Source: Motacilla alba alba (Eukaryota > Chordata > Aves > Passeriformes > Motacillidae). From it: a DNA stretch of 64,000 nucleotides. The number at the start of each line of letters is the position of its first letter. Within the stretch, counting starts at the first letter, position 1. Below, one piece after another: positions 11,101-64,000 of this stretch. The translations under genes and the position numbers were made by a program. The notes beneath the pieces were generated by a model. It saw only the letters and a program-made list of their open reading frames with translations, was not told the DNA's origin and ran no database searches. The stretch is taken from contig NC_052016.1 of NCBI RefSeq assembly GCF_015832195.1, forward strand, positions 27,425,129-27,489,128, read 5' to 3'.

Positions 11101-14100
11101 TCACTGAAAAATAAATTTCAGCTCAACCAACCAAGGAAAATCAATCCACATTGCTAAGGTAGTCGGTACATCAACGGGAATCTGTGTACGAGCTGTTATT
11201 TCACACTGCTGTGCTCATCACTAGCAAGAAATTAGCCTTTGTCCTGTGCACCCCATCAGAGGAGATGAGTGCACTTCATGAGGCAGAGTACAGCAACCAC
11301 TGAACAGGCATGGAAATGGCACGGGGTTCAGGATAGGTGGAGTTTTACAGTATTATGCTCGTGACACCACACAGGAATACAGCAAGTTACACAACTTCAG
11401 AAAGTGCAAAGCATACCCACAATATCTTTGCATGAAGCTGAAGTCAGTTTTAATTTTATCTCAGGCCTTTACAAATTGTTACGCAATGTGGATAAAAAGG
11501 CAACCAAGAGCCAGTCTAATGGCAGGTTCTCAGCCTGCAGCAATGCCCTGGTCAGCCACTATCCTAAAAACAGAGCACAGATATAATCAAGGCTCTGGGT
11601 CTCCCAGTAATCTTGGAGACTGTTTACTCAGCAACACCAGCACATCAAAGGAAAGGATGCCAATGTATGAAGACAAGTCTGTGTAACTCCAAGCAAGGTT
11701 TGTTTATTGCTAATAGTTTTCCTGCTTAAGCTAAACCTCAAAATACAAAAGCCTTGAAGGGCCTGGAAACCTCACTTCAAATCACAGGTAGAAAACATCT
11801 CTATGAGAACTGACTGAGCAGATTGCCACAAAGAACTTCAGAGCTGTGACACAGACCACTGCAAGGGTGGGGGTGATGTAGTGTGTGAGGAGTAGTGGTG
11901 TGAGGGCAAACACTAAAATAAGGGCATAAATTATGGCACAGATCACTCTGGAATGATACATGCAGGAACATAAGGCCCTTTTCATGTAACTGTGTTCTGC
12001 CTCAAGTGTGGCAAGTAAGATTTCCCCCACTAAAGCACACCGTTGTACACTACAACTCAAAATTCCCCCCTCTACTCTGAAACATTTCTCAAGTTTGCAT
12101 CATAATGTCATATCTTTTCTCATCTGATTCCCTCGCCTCCTGCTTCCACTACACAACATTCCTGCTCCCCCATGATAATCACAGTTCTAGCACCTCCTTG
12201 CTCAGCCAGACTGAACATTCTCAACTCTTCCCTCACCATCCAGCCGTCCTGTCTTTGGAGGATCTCGTCCAGGTGGGCAATCAAAAACTTCTTTGAGACC
12301 TGATGAAATTCACCCATTTCTGTTAGAATGTGGGAAAACTATAATGTGTATCCTCCCCAGGCAGCAGCATGCAAACCCACAAACATTTTATCTCTGGTTC
12401 ACCTAAAAAGCTACAAAATTGTCATCAACACAGCCAACATACGAGCAAGGTTACCTGACAGATAAGGAAGAAAAGTCTTTTGGAGGCCATTGATGGAATA
12501 ATTCAGATATAGTGCTTTTATCTTCTCTGCGTGAGAATTTTGAAGCTATATGATACTTCTTTGATTTCAAAGGTCAATCTTTTATCCCAGCCGCTCATGG
12601 TAATCAATTACCTTTATCTGCAAATAAGTTCCCAATTTCACTGACAAATCTTATAAAATTAATCCCTTTCACCTGCTCCTCAATTATTACTAAAAGTAAG
12701 CAAATGTTTTTGTGAGTTTTCAAGATACAAACCCAATTCATTGGACAAACTTCTTAAATCCCATATATTTAGACACAATTCATCTCAAATAGGATTGTTA
12801 CTAGCAGATGTCATCTGTGTTAGTTTCTGTTAAATCTCAGAAGCAAAATTGGGATCTGCTGAAATGAGAAGTGGATTTCATCTTCATCCCTGACAAGTAA
12901 ATCATGAAACATAAGAGCAATCTTCCAGTTCAAGAAGGGAACAGGAAAAAAGCCAGTGATAATAAAGAAAAAAAGGCTTTCTCACAGAATTCTCAATCCA
13001 TTTTGGATGACCATGTTCATGGGCCATTTGGATACAGTGCAGAGGATCTGTATAATCACTGAGACAGACAAGGCCAGCAAAACACTTTATGAGGGACCTC
13101 AGAAAAAAATACTGATGTGGCTGCAAGCTGAGATAGGAAACTGTAGTGTCTGTCATTATGGAGAGGAAGGATGTGCTGATGATTGATGTCACTGAAGAGA
13201 TCTCGGGTAGGAGAAGAAGAAAAAAAAACAGAGGGAGCAGGTGAGTGAGGGAGCACAGTGACGCGTCCATTGTAGGATGGGGGTCAGGCTGAACATGACT
13301 CAAGCTGGGATGTAGTAAAGCAGGATAATTTGAATTTTAGTGCATAAACCTAGGTAATAAAGCTGCTACTGAAAACAGCCATAGTGAAAAAAGAATAAAA
13401 GCTTTTAAATTAAGGCTCAAGAATTTCATATGGACCACAACAAATTGGTTACAAAAATGTAAATAAGAGGACACACTTGAGTCACACATTCAAGCAAATT
13501 AATAGCTTCAAAAAAACTACCAGCCACTACCTTGAGGTATTTCTGAAAGGCTAATGATGTAAATTTACTAATGCTTGTAAAGAATTTGAAATTCAATGAC
13601 ACTCCATTAGCAAATTAAAAAGAGTTCTCCAAGGGCACTTTCTGCATTGTGGTCTAATGAGAACTAGGGAGCAGATATTACTTTCAGTACCCTGATCACT
13701 ATGCAGATGCACAGAAGCCAAGCTCTCTATTTTGGAGTAAATGTATGCACCTCCCCAGCTACAGAGGGACAAAAAACTTGCCACATGGGTGACTGTAGTA
13801 GCTTGACTACTGTGCAGATTCAGCTACCCAAAAGAGCAGGTATTTTGTAACATGATTACCGTATGGTCTGAACTCCCCAGGCTGGCATCACCTGGTGTTC
13901 TCTCTCCTCCACGCTCCACCAGACCAGCACATACATCTCAGCGAACGTACACACATCCTTCAAAAGCCAAGATGATGAGCTTGAAAACAGAGGTGTTTCC
14001 ACAGAAATCCCTATAAAGCTTTTGGTTGTTTTGCTAGCATGCAAACACTGTGAGCAGAATGCTATTTCATGCTTTCCTCTGCTGCTAAAAACCTGGCATC

Positions 14101-17100
14101 CTGCTCCTAAACATTGTGACTTCTAAATAAGAGACACTGCCCTCAGAGAAGGACACTCCCCTGGAAAAGAAGACAGTAAAGGAAATGAAAAAATCATAAA
14201 CAAATACTCCTTTCTGTGCACTAGATCTCCAGGCAATTCACACTAGCTAAATTTACACGGCAACAGCAGAGAGGGGTTGGATTGTTATTACAAAATTATC
14301 TCCTTTTGCCTAGTTACCTGCTCGTCTCCCATCCCGCTGGCTACTGCGGCACTTACTGCAAAAAAAGATGCTGTTTTCCAAGCAGTACTGTTGTAGTTGG
14401 ACTGGCTGATTCCTGCACAGATCCAGACAGATGCAAGCAGCTTCACAGTGAGAAGATCACTATTCAATGGGCTTGAGAAGATCACTATTCAATAGGTTTA
14501 TGTTTTTACTTCTGGCAGGTCTACAAAGGAAGAACCTTGTCACAGTTCACATTATTCCAAGTCTTCTAAGTTCCTTACAATGTTGAGGATGTTTATGCAA
14601 TTAAGTTTCACAAATTTAAGATTTATATTTGATTTAAGATTAAGATTTGGGAATTAGCATTCATTCTGAATAAGAATTTCCACTGCTAGACATGAGATCA
14701 TCTAAGGCCAAATGGAATGTTCATATGTCAAAGTAACACACAGTGTTTTAAAATCTAAACTTCTCAATTTCCTGACAGAAACTTATTGAAACTGATAAAT
14801 AGAGGCAGGTATCTCACACAGAATAATGACTGGGTCAATCAAACAAAAATTCCTGGAACATTCCTAGAGCACCCAGCTGTTAAAATTTGATTGTAACACA
14901 ATAAAGTAACACCTAACTTTCACGTAAGAAGAGTAAAAATGACAGAAATAGGCACCTGTAGTACTAAAGACAAGTATCCCAAACAGGTAAATTCTCTAAG
15001 TAGCAATGTGACTAGTGACATACACAGTGGATATGGATTTAACACACTGAAGGAACTACCATGAAAATCTCAGCACTGAAGGTCTAATCCAACTGCAGGG
15101 AACAGTGCTGAGGTTTAAACAGCAACACTCGTATTGTCATGCACAGTAGAGGTGTTTGATTTTCTAAACTTTTTCCAGAATGCTGGGATACAGTAACAGA
15201 AGAAGTTCTACACAGCTAAAATGTTTTTGACATTAAGATTACAGTGCTTGAGAATGTAAATGCACAGGATATTAAAAATATATCAGTGTCAGTTATTGCA
15301 TTTTTCTTCAGGAAAAAAATCCTGCAAATTAATATACAGTCAGACTATGTGTTCACCACTTTGGATTCTAAATATTTAATGGTTAGCATCTTTCTGCTAT
15401 AAAACTATTACATGCACATTCCAAAATTACTGCCAATTTATTAACTTTTACTACTGAAATTTAGAAATGAGGTAATGTATGGGGATGAAGAGCTCATGTC
15501 TCAAAGCAATGATTCACCTTATTTCAGAACAAGGCCTCATTTTTGTTGCTTACAAAACAATGTTTTTTAAGGCCTCTACACAGGACAGACTATGTTGCTA
15601 AAGCATCGTAAGAAAAGTGGTAATATTCAATAACAGAGACAGAGTCTTGAAAAATCATGGACCAACCCAACATTCTCTTAACATTAATTTTATAAAATAC
15701 CTTACATGAACAGATAAAGAACTTGAGCATACAGAAAAACCAAAATTTAAAAAAAATGTTGAATAAAATATAAATTAATTGAACACATCACTAAATTTGC
15801 CACATTAGACAAGTTTATAAAAGGCATTTTCAGATAAAATAGTTATTTGAAAGAAAGTCCTTCAAAATGGAAACTGCTGAAGTCCTTTTTCAAGAAGTCA
15901 CTCCTAAAAGCGCTGAATTCCAGCTCATCAGGTAGCCCCTGAATGTGCTTTGAATACGGTGTTCATTTGCTTCAAAATTTGTCAATATTTAAGACACAAA
16001 TTTCAGGTCAGAGTTGTCAGTGCAAAGTAAAGCTTCAAGCTGAAAATGAAAGAAATACAACAGAAGAAATGATCCTGGTACAAAATTTCCTAAATTCACA
16101 TTGTAAAAAAGCTGTGCCAGATGCACTCTTGAGATACTGGACATTAACAAATTTGACCAGTGGCCATTTTAGGGTTCCAGACATGCCATTAACATGGCTA
16201 TTTATATTAGTTTCCTTTACCACAATTTAAACATTTCCTACACATAGCCTTTGGAAAATATCTGTGCTGCTGATGTCCACTTGCTCTGCTCAACTTCTGA
16301 TTCAGCCAGTTTGCTTAAAATGCAGTAACTTAGCCAAAAGAGAGAGAAAAGGTGAGGCAACAGACAACACAAGGATGGTCTAAAGACTTCAAGTGTTTCT
16401 GAGTTTAACCGACTTTGTTCACCCAAGCACTCTCATTCAAGTCAGTCTTCCTTAAAGTTATGTAAGTGCACAACACACTGCCAGGCTCAAATCCTTAAGT
16501 CTTTCAAAGGTTAAAAATATGTTTAGAGAACTATGTCTCTGGAGAACTAGACTGCAGCCAGATTCATTTATTTTAAGCCTATTAATTCCTGCAGAGTAAA
16601 CATCAACACTCTAGCAAAGCCATTTTGCTGCTTGACTTTAACCAGAACAGGTTTGAAACAGCCTGCAGGTTCCACTATTTAGAAGTGTTATTAGCACACT
16701 CATTTAAAGAGAAATGGAAATCTTTTGAAGTTACCACTCAAAATACTGCTAATCAAGTTTGGTTTTTTAACCCATAATAAAAAACTGTCACTGGTGGTCA
16801 TAACCAGAAAGAAGGAAAACTTTAAAAACCTTAATCTATCAGGCAGCAGTTCCAGCCTCTAATTGAAATATAAGGACGTAATTTATACTAAGCTGCTGGA
16901 TAAAAAGGAGAAAATGAGTTCTTCATTGCAATTCAAAATTTCAAAACTCAATCTGCAGATTGTTTGTTCGTCCTCGTAAAGCGCTCTTTTTTTCATCATT
17001 GTTATGCTGGCAGTTATGCTAGAACCTCATTTCAGTAATTCCAGTACAACCAGAGTGTATAATTTAATAGCCTGAATAATTTTCAATTTATAGCTAGCTA

Positions 17101-17714
17101 AAATGCTACAGTGATGTTGCAAACAAACCAAATGAACAAGGGGGTCCCATACTACACAAAACTTTCTCCCAAAACAGAGAAAAGTGATTAACTTGAGCCA
17201 AAAGCAGAGAATATAACTTACATCACAACTTTTCCTAAGCTGTACTTGAGGAATGAACAATTACAGGAAGATGCGTAAACTTAGAAGCATTTGCTTAAAT
17301 CCAAATTCTGCAGCAGCTCTTCCCTATACCCTGTATTCTCCTGATCACTTTTTATCACTGACACAGATTAACAATATCCATATCATGCTCTGTGATGCTA
17401 CAAAATAATTTAATTAGTTTTAAGAACAAGTTTTTTCATGAAACAATGGAACTTTGAGATAGCAGAGTAATTTCCAATGGGTGTTCTCAGTTACTTCAAA
17501 TCCTGCAGTTCAGTCATGTGCTGTCTTTAAAAACATCTTTATGACAAACACATTGCCTGGTGAGACCTGATCCTGCAAGTGATACAAATTCTAGCACTTA
17601 CTCAGAGTGAAAGAGAACACTAAGAGCTGAAAGGGAATAATGAATATATACTTCACACCCAGCCTGGCACACTGAAATTTTCATATACTCATCACATATC
17701 AAAATGAGAAAAAT
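8189..17714. other. Intergenic DNA 3' of CBLB, no gene recognised
   Basis: About 9.5 kb of AT-rich sequence on which I recognise no protein-coding exon, RNA gene or clear transposable element. The frames of 60-130 codons are scattered, lack family similarity and overlap on both strands. A 25-bp tandem duplication at 14450-14498 is the only structured feature noted. In mammals the next gene on this side is ALCAM, but nothing resembling it is seen. Confidence 0.5.
14450..14498 (+). repeat. 25-bp tandem duplication, two copies
   Basis: GAGAAGATCACTATTCAATGG begins at 14450 and recurs as GAGAAGATCACTATTCAATAGG from 14475, with one or two substitutions. A recent local duplication. Confidence 0.9.
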
Positions 17715-19177
17715 ATTCTAAATATCACATGGTTTTATTTGTTCAATAATATTAGAAGAAAAATTTCAACGTTTCCTAAAAAAACCCAAGAAAGCAGCAA
17801 TCTTAAGAATTTTTCTGGAAATATTTGGATTCAACTTTGAACGTACTCAGAACAAAATTGTCTTCTCCCTCTTTTTTTAAAATCAGAAAGGTTTTTAAAT
17901 TGGCTTGCATGAATTTGGGCTTAAAAATAAAATGTCAAAGTCTGGAGTATCACTAACCAAGTAAAGCAAAAATGTATTTCCAACTAAGCAGCTGGAAAGT
18001 GAATGAATGAATTTGGGTGTTAAACACATCCTTGAGAATTATGAAGTTTACAAGGGAGGGAGGAGGTTATTAAAAAACTTTGCAAAAAATATTGCTACAG
18101 TAGCATTAGGAATTAACAGTGCATCGAAGATTTAAAGTTTCCAAGTTAATACAAACTGATCCAAGCCACAACGAAACACAGGATAATCACTCAAACAAAA
18201 CATTAACCACATTCCACTTTACTGAATCTAGAACTGGAATTTACCTGAATACCTTTAATGTAATTGAAAAAGATTCCTTTTCGTATGGTCATGAAGAACT
18301 GGCGCCATTAGTGTGTCATTAAAACACAGTATTATCATGTGCATTTGGCATTTTTTAAACATCTGCAATCAAACACTCAATTCTGAAAGAAATTTTACAT
18401 GTGAGAACTCAGAATCACTGCTGCATGAAGTGTTTTACTTGTTGGTTGGGATGTTTTTATGGAAACTGTATATAAAAGACCTTGAGACTACAGGTCATGG
18501 AATTCTTGTTAAACAGAAAGCTGCCCACCATTACTGTCAAAATACCTTTAAAAAGGCAGTTCACAGAATAATGTGTTTTACATTCAGATATTTCCTCTCT
18601 CAAAAGCAAAGGAATCTCAGAAGAAAAAAAAAAAATCAGTAGTGAAGGCCACATACTTTTTGCATTTGATGAGCTGAAATGCAAAAAAAAACCAATTAAA
18701 GCATCTTGTTAAAGAAAAAAAAAAAGACTAAAAGAAAAACAGAACTCCTGGAAAGTGATGATTTAGTTGATGGAGTGGTCAGCAAGGAAACTGTTGGGAA
18801 TGCTACAGTAGAACTGACCACAAGTACAAGGGAATATGAACAGGACATAGTACAGGCACAAACTAGGAAATTGTAACTTGCCAACTTGTAAACAAGAAAA
18901 AGTATTTCACAGATTAAAAGTTCTAGGGAAGTAAACTTTTTAAAAATTATTTTGTAAGTTCAACCCTGATTTAAAAAAGTATGGCTAGCAAAAATACATA
19001 AGCCTCGGCATATTTATAAGTCTTGATCAGAGCAGCCAGGAGCCTTTGATAAACGGCTGGAAACAAACACCCTTCTGCTAAGGATGAAGAAAAATATTCC
19101 ATTCTGTTCTTCTTCTCATTCCCCAATCCACATGTGTATCTGCAGAATTCATATGCTCCAAGAAAATCTTGATGCTG
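17715..19177 (-). other. CBLB: Probable CBLB 3' untranslated region
   Basis: Non-coding AT-rich DNA directly 3' of the CBLB stop, with no recognisable transposable element. The first canonical AATAAA on the minus strand after the stop is at 17739-17734, giving a 3' UTR of about 1.46 kb if used. An ATTAAA variant lies at 18258-18253. Further AATAAA copies at 16572-16567 and 15442-15437 could give longer forms. The endpoint is inferred, not seen. Confidence 0.4.
17734..17739 (-). promoter_or_regulatory. Candidate CBLB polyadenylation signal
   Basis: AATAAA on the minus strand, about 1.44 kb past the stop codon. Beyond it on the transcript strand is a GT-containing stretch (gatatgtgatgag), as expected of a downstream element. 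Single hexamers are common in AT-rich DNA, so this is only a candidate. Confidence 0.35.
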
Positions 19178-60286
<41,109 letters not shown>

Positions 60287-61399
60287 CTACAAAGAGAAGA
60301 CAAACAAGTAAAGTGACTAAGCCAGGTAGTTCTGTATTTCTAATAAAACTCAAGTCTGTGTGTCAGAAACACCTGAAGTATTTTAGCTTCAGCTGAAAAA
60401 GACACACTTTTGCTTTAGGTCTGAATGGTACAAAGGACTGTCCTATATACCCAACTCTGCTACAAGTGCTCCTTCAAAAGAATTATTCCAAGAACACCAA
60501 GCACAACTTTTTGGATATAGATTTTGAAGACCCTGAATTCAACAGATGTTCTATTCATAGCTACATAAAATATTAAACATCATATTTAGTTAGAACCTGG
60601 AAAGTATGACTCCATGATGGTTTAATAAAAACACAATTAAGCCTGAGATGTCTTAAAGCACTTTGATAGTTAATGATAAGCAACACTAACAAATGAATCA
60701 TAATAAAGCTGCTAATTTGAGTTGTCATTCCTTTTTTTATTCTCTACTTCTTAATTTCTTCAGTCACCATAATGGCATTAAAGCCAGAAAACAAAACAGA
60801 TACTGATACTTCACCTGAGTATTTGCTAACATCAATAGCAAATGTTTCAGAAAACTCAGTGAAACATGCCTGATATGCTATCACTTCAAAGAAACTGAAT
60901 AGTCCATTACTGTAAATGAAGAATGATTTTTTTAAGTAGTGGATTAATACAGATATATAAATGTCCATTGCCAGCATTTGGTAAGTCAATAAACTGACTC
61001 TGAATGGTTTGCAGATTTTTAATCTATTTCTCAGAAGATCAAGGCAGGTGAAGTTAAGTGACACAAGACAAGAGGCTTGTGTTATTATGTGCCCTGCAAA
61101 TTCCCTTTAAAAGAACTTCTAAGTTCTTTTTCAGAGATGAAATACCAGTGTGACATGCTTGAGCAGGTTATCCTAACAGTTCAGCTTGAGAGTGTTACAT
61201 TTCCCAGGAAAACCCTAGCCACTACCTAAACACAGATGATTACCTGTTTATTTTAAAATTAATACCTCATCAAGTTGTACACATGGAATAGATGACAGGT
61301 TTCGGCAAAGAGGCCACAAGAAACCTTAAGTGTTTAAATTTCTCCAAAAGCAAGGAGGAAAAAAAAAATCCCAGTCCTAGATTCAACACTGCATCCTGC

Positions 61400-62189
61400 C
61401 AGCTCCTTCAAAAAATTCAACCAGGCAAAGTGCAAGGTCCTGCACGGGGAGTGGGCAATCCCAAGCACAAGTACAGGCTGAGTGGAGAATGGATGGAGAG
61501 CAGCCCTGATGAGCAGGATTTTGGTGTGCTGGTGGATGAGAGGATGGACACAACCCAGCAAAGTGCACTCCCAGCTCAGAAAACCAAATGTGTCCTGGGC
61601 TGCACCCAAAGCAGTGAGGCCAGCAGGGCAAGGGAGGGGATTCTCCATCTCCTCAACTCTCATGAGACCCCCCCAAAAAAACTGCATCCAGCTCTTCGGA
61701 CCTCAGCACAGGAAGAACATGGACCTGCTGGAGGAAGTCCAGAGGAGGGACAGCAGGATGATCAGGTGGATGTGGCACCTCTCCTATAAAGACAGGCTGA
61801 GAGAGTTGGGATTATTCAGCCTGGAGAAGAGAAGGCTCTGGGGAAACCTGGAGCAGCATCCCTGTACCTAAAGGGGTTTACAGGAGAGCTGGGGAGGGAC
61901 TTTACAAAGGCTTGGAGTGATAGGACAAGGGGGAATGGTTTTGAACTGAAAGCCTATAGGTTTAGACTGGATATTTGGAAGAAATTCTTCAGTCTAAGTG
62001 TAATGAAGGCACTGCAACAGGTTGCCCAGGAAAGCTGATAAACAACACTTCAGTTGATGCCCCATCCCTGAAATTGTTCAGGTTGGATGGAGCTCTGAGC
62101 AATCTGTTCTGCTGGAAGCGTGTCCTTACCCATGGCAGGGGGGTTGGAACAAGATAATCTTTAGGGTCTCTTCCAACCCAAACCATTCA
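61400..62189 (+). mobile_element. CR1 LINE 3' fragment with ORF2 C-terminal remnant
   Basis: Plus-oriented, so antisense to CBLB. The longest CR1 piece here, about 790 bp. Translation in two frames gives recognisable C-terminal CR1 ORF2 residues, such as YRLSGEWMESSPDEQDFGVL in one frame and FGPQHRKNMDLLEEVQRR then [16 protein letters not shown] in another. A frameshift lies near 61670-61690, where a run of C and A occurs. It ends with the CR1 3' tail CTTCCAACCCAAACCATTC. It is 5'-truncated and non-functional. Confidence 0.94.
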
Positions 62190-63157
62190 AAGGTAAGAAC
62201 TCATAGCTTGCCTTGTGAGCAGAGTCTTTCCAGAGCAGAAGTGCTAAATGCGACAAGATTTACTCCCTTTCTCTTCAGTGGAAGTATTTTCACACCAAAG
62301 GACATGTTTACAGTAACAGATTGAAGTTCCTGCAGAGCATCCAGATATTCTGCTGTGCTAAGCTTCTCTCTGGTCAGGGAACACAGCAGTTAAAGCTGTG
62401 CATACATACAATGGGGAGACAGGGGGAGCAACTTCACTTTCACAGGATCTCCATAAAGCTGAGTCGTGCTTTCTTCTGTGAATAGACACCATTACAAATG
62501 CAGCTTTTCTGTAACATAATCTGCAGTTGGCAAAACAGTATTTTGATTACTTAATTGGGATTTTCTCTCAGTGGGTGTATGCACACATAGTTACAGAAGC
62601 TGTTTGAAAACTAGAGAAGTAAAATGTAACCTCCTGGGAGAAGTTCTCAGACCAAGTTCAGTGCAAGTTCAGTTCAACAGTTACGCAGCTTTTGCACCTA
62701 ATCTGTTTGGCAAAACATTTCTCTCTGCTTCTTTGCTGAATTAAAAGTTAACCCTTACCAGTCATCTCTCTTTACATGTATCAGTACTGCTGATCCCCTT
62801 CTTCTAGCACAAAGCACAGTAATGAATCAAACTAGCACTGGCCTCACAAAGAAAATAAGTGATCAATATTTGTGGTTCAGTTAAAAAGAGATTACTGACA
62901 CCATTACATTTGCAGCTGTGACAATGTTTTGACTCAGAATGGAGAAAAGATAATCAAAATCAAAACTCGATATACTAAAATCATTAATCCCCTCCTGCCA
63001 GATTTTACTGTTAACTTCATAATGGCACCCTTTCTCATAACAGCAAAACTAGAACATCTAAGCAACAATTAGCACAGGACAATGTGGAAAACAGAACAAA
63101 CATCAGCCCAGGGTTTGATGTAAAGTTGATATTTTGAACATATCTCCATCAGGCTGA

Positions 63158-63345
63158 AGAATAATGATACATTCTTATAGGTTGGAAAAAGATCTTAAAG
63201 ATCATTGAGTCCAACTATTAACCCAGCACTGCCAAGTCCCCCACTAAATCATGTCCCTAAATGCTTGATAATCCTTTCAGTGAAGACACTTTTCCTAATG
63301 TCCAGTCTAAATCTTTCCTAGTGCAACCTGTGGTCCTGTACTAGT
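63158..63345 (-). mobile_element. Short CR1 LINE 3' fragment
   Basis: Minus-oriented remnant of about 190 bp with the 3' end at the left: a decayed GAATAATGATACATTCTTATAG, then GGTTGGAAAAAGATCTTAAA and the GAGTCCAACTATTAACCCAG block. More decayed than the other copies and hence probably older. Confidence 0.85.
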
Positions 63346-64000
63346 TTACCACTGTACACGGTAAAGAAAATAAATTATCAAATAAATGGTTGTATATCTC
63401 AGTGGTTTCTATATACAAAAGGAATATCCAAAGTGATAAATTTCAGAAACGGTACATCTAATATGTATGCAAAACAGTACAGTCTTCTATATTAACTAAA
63501 ATACTTAAAGTATGTTCTGTAGAAGAGACATGAGGTTAAAATAGATGCATTACATACATGAAAAGCTTATTTCAGATATATAGTAATACAATTAATGCTA
63601 TTCCCAAATATAGTTCCTTGTTGAAAATAAGCATTAATGGCAAAAATATGTTCATAAAGAAAAGAGTTAGGCCTACATTTAGCATAAAAGAACGTAATAT
63701 GTAACTGTCCTTATGAGTTTGCAGAAACACCTCATATATGTAGATACAAATGCACAACAAAAAACACAACTAAAACTCTGATTATCAGGAGGTTTACATT
63801 TCTAGGAATGTATTTTAAAATAGTGAAAAATAAGTAAGTGGCAAACAGCTATTGTAATAACACGAGATGTGTGCAGAAATGAAGCAGGTGTTGCTGGATG
63901 CTTTCAGTTTTTCAGATGTGTCTGTTGCTGCCTCAAACACCTCTGAAGGACTAAAAGAAATGCACAATTTATTTCTAATTTAGTTCTTTCAGTTTTTAAA

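Larger units (their letters stand above)
60287..64000 (-). other. CBLB: CBLB intron continuing past the window edge
   Basis: DNA 5' of the first exon seen. The preceding exon, which should encode the EF-hand end (FTRLFQ), is not found up to 64000, so this is intron. It contains two CR1 fragments, listed separately. Confidence 0.8.

Noticed and set aside
61292..61871. Possible genes of 165 and 129 codons
   Set aside because: Both are frameshifted pieces of the same CR1 ORF2 C-terminus, so they are one dead LINE fragment rather than host genes.
60287..64000. A further upstream CBLB exon (EF-hand end, FTRLFQ)
   Set aside because: No minus-strand translation in this stretch resembles it; only intron and two CR1 fragments are present.

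Overview
This is vertebrate nuclear DNA, almost certainly from a bird and possibly a songbird. The evidence is five CR1-type LINE fragments with the avian 3' end, one solo LTR of avian ERVL type, AT-rich intergenic and intronic DNA, and split exons that translate into a bird version of a well-known vertebrate protein. No bacterial-style operons, CRISPR arrays or phage genes are present.

The only gene I can support is CBLB (Cbl-b, a RING-type E3 ubiquitin ligase that restrains antigen- and growth-factor-receptor signalling), on the minus strand. Fourteen coding exons were placed by splice sites, reading-frame phase and protein similarity, from the SH2-like part of the phosphotyrosine-binding domain (60286) to the stop codon (19178). 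They total 2,208 bases, or 735 residues plus stop. This matches mammalian residues about 242 to 982. The exons for the 4-helix bundle and EF hand lie beyond the right edge. The exons supply the end of the TKB domain, the linker with its regulatory tyrosine, all eight RING zinc ligands, the acidic stretch, the proline-rich region, two YxxP sites for Crk-family adaptors, the CIN85-type PxxxPR motif and the C-terminal UBA domain.

Layout: 1-17.7 kb is intergenic DNA 3' of CBLB, holding a 1,494-bp solo LTR with a perfect 5-bp target duplication (2655-4158), two CR1 fragments and simple repeats. About 17.7-19.18 kb is the probable 3' UTR. 19.18-60.29 kb is the exon-intron body, with one CR1 fragment in the last intron. 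60.29-64 kb is the start of the next upstream intron, with two more CR1 fragments.

I found no novel system. The points most worth a second look are a strongly GC-shifted 366-bp exon, a very poor splice donor in the C-terminal region, a 100-bp intron with no in-frame stop, and the cleanly delimited LTR. Comparisons with mammalian Cbl-b use remembered sequence, not a search.
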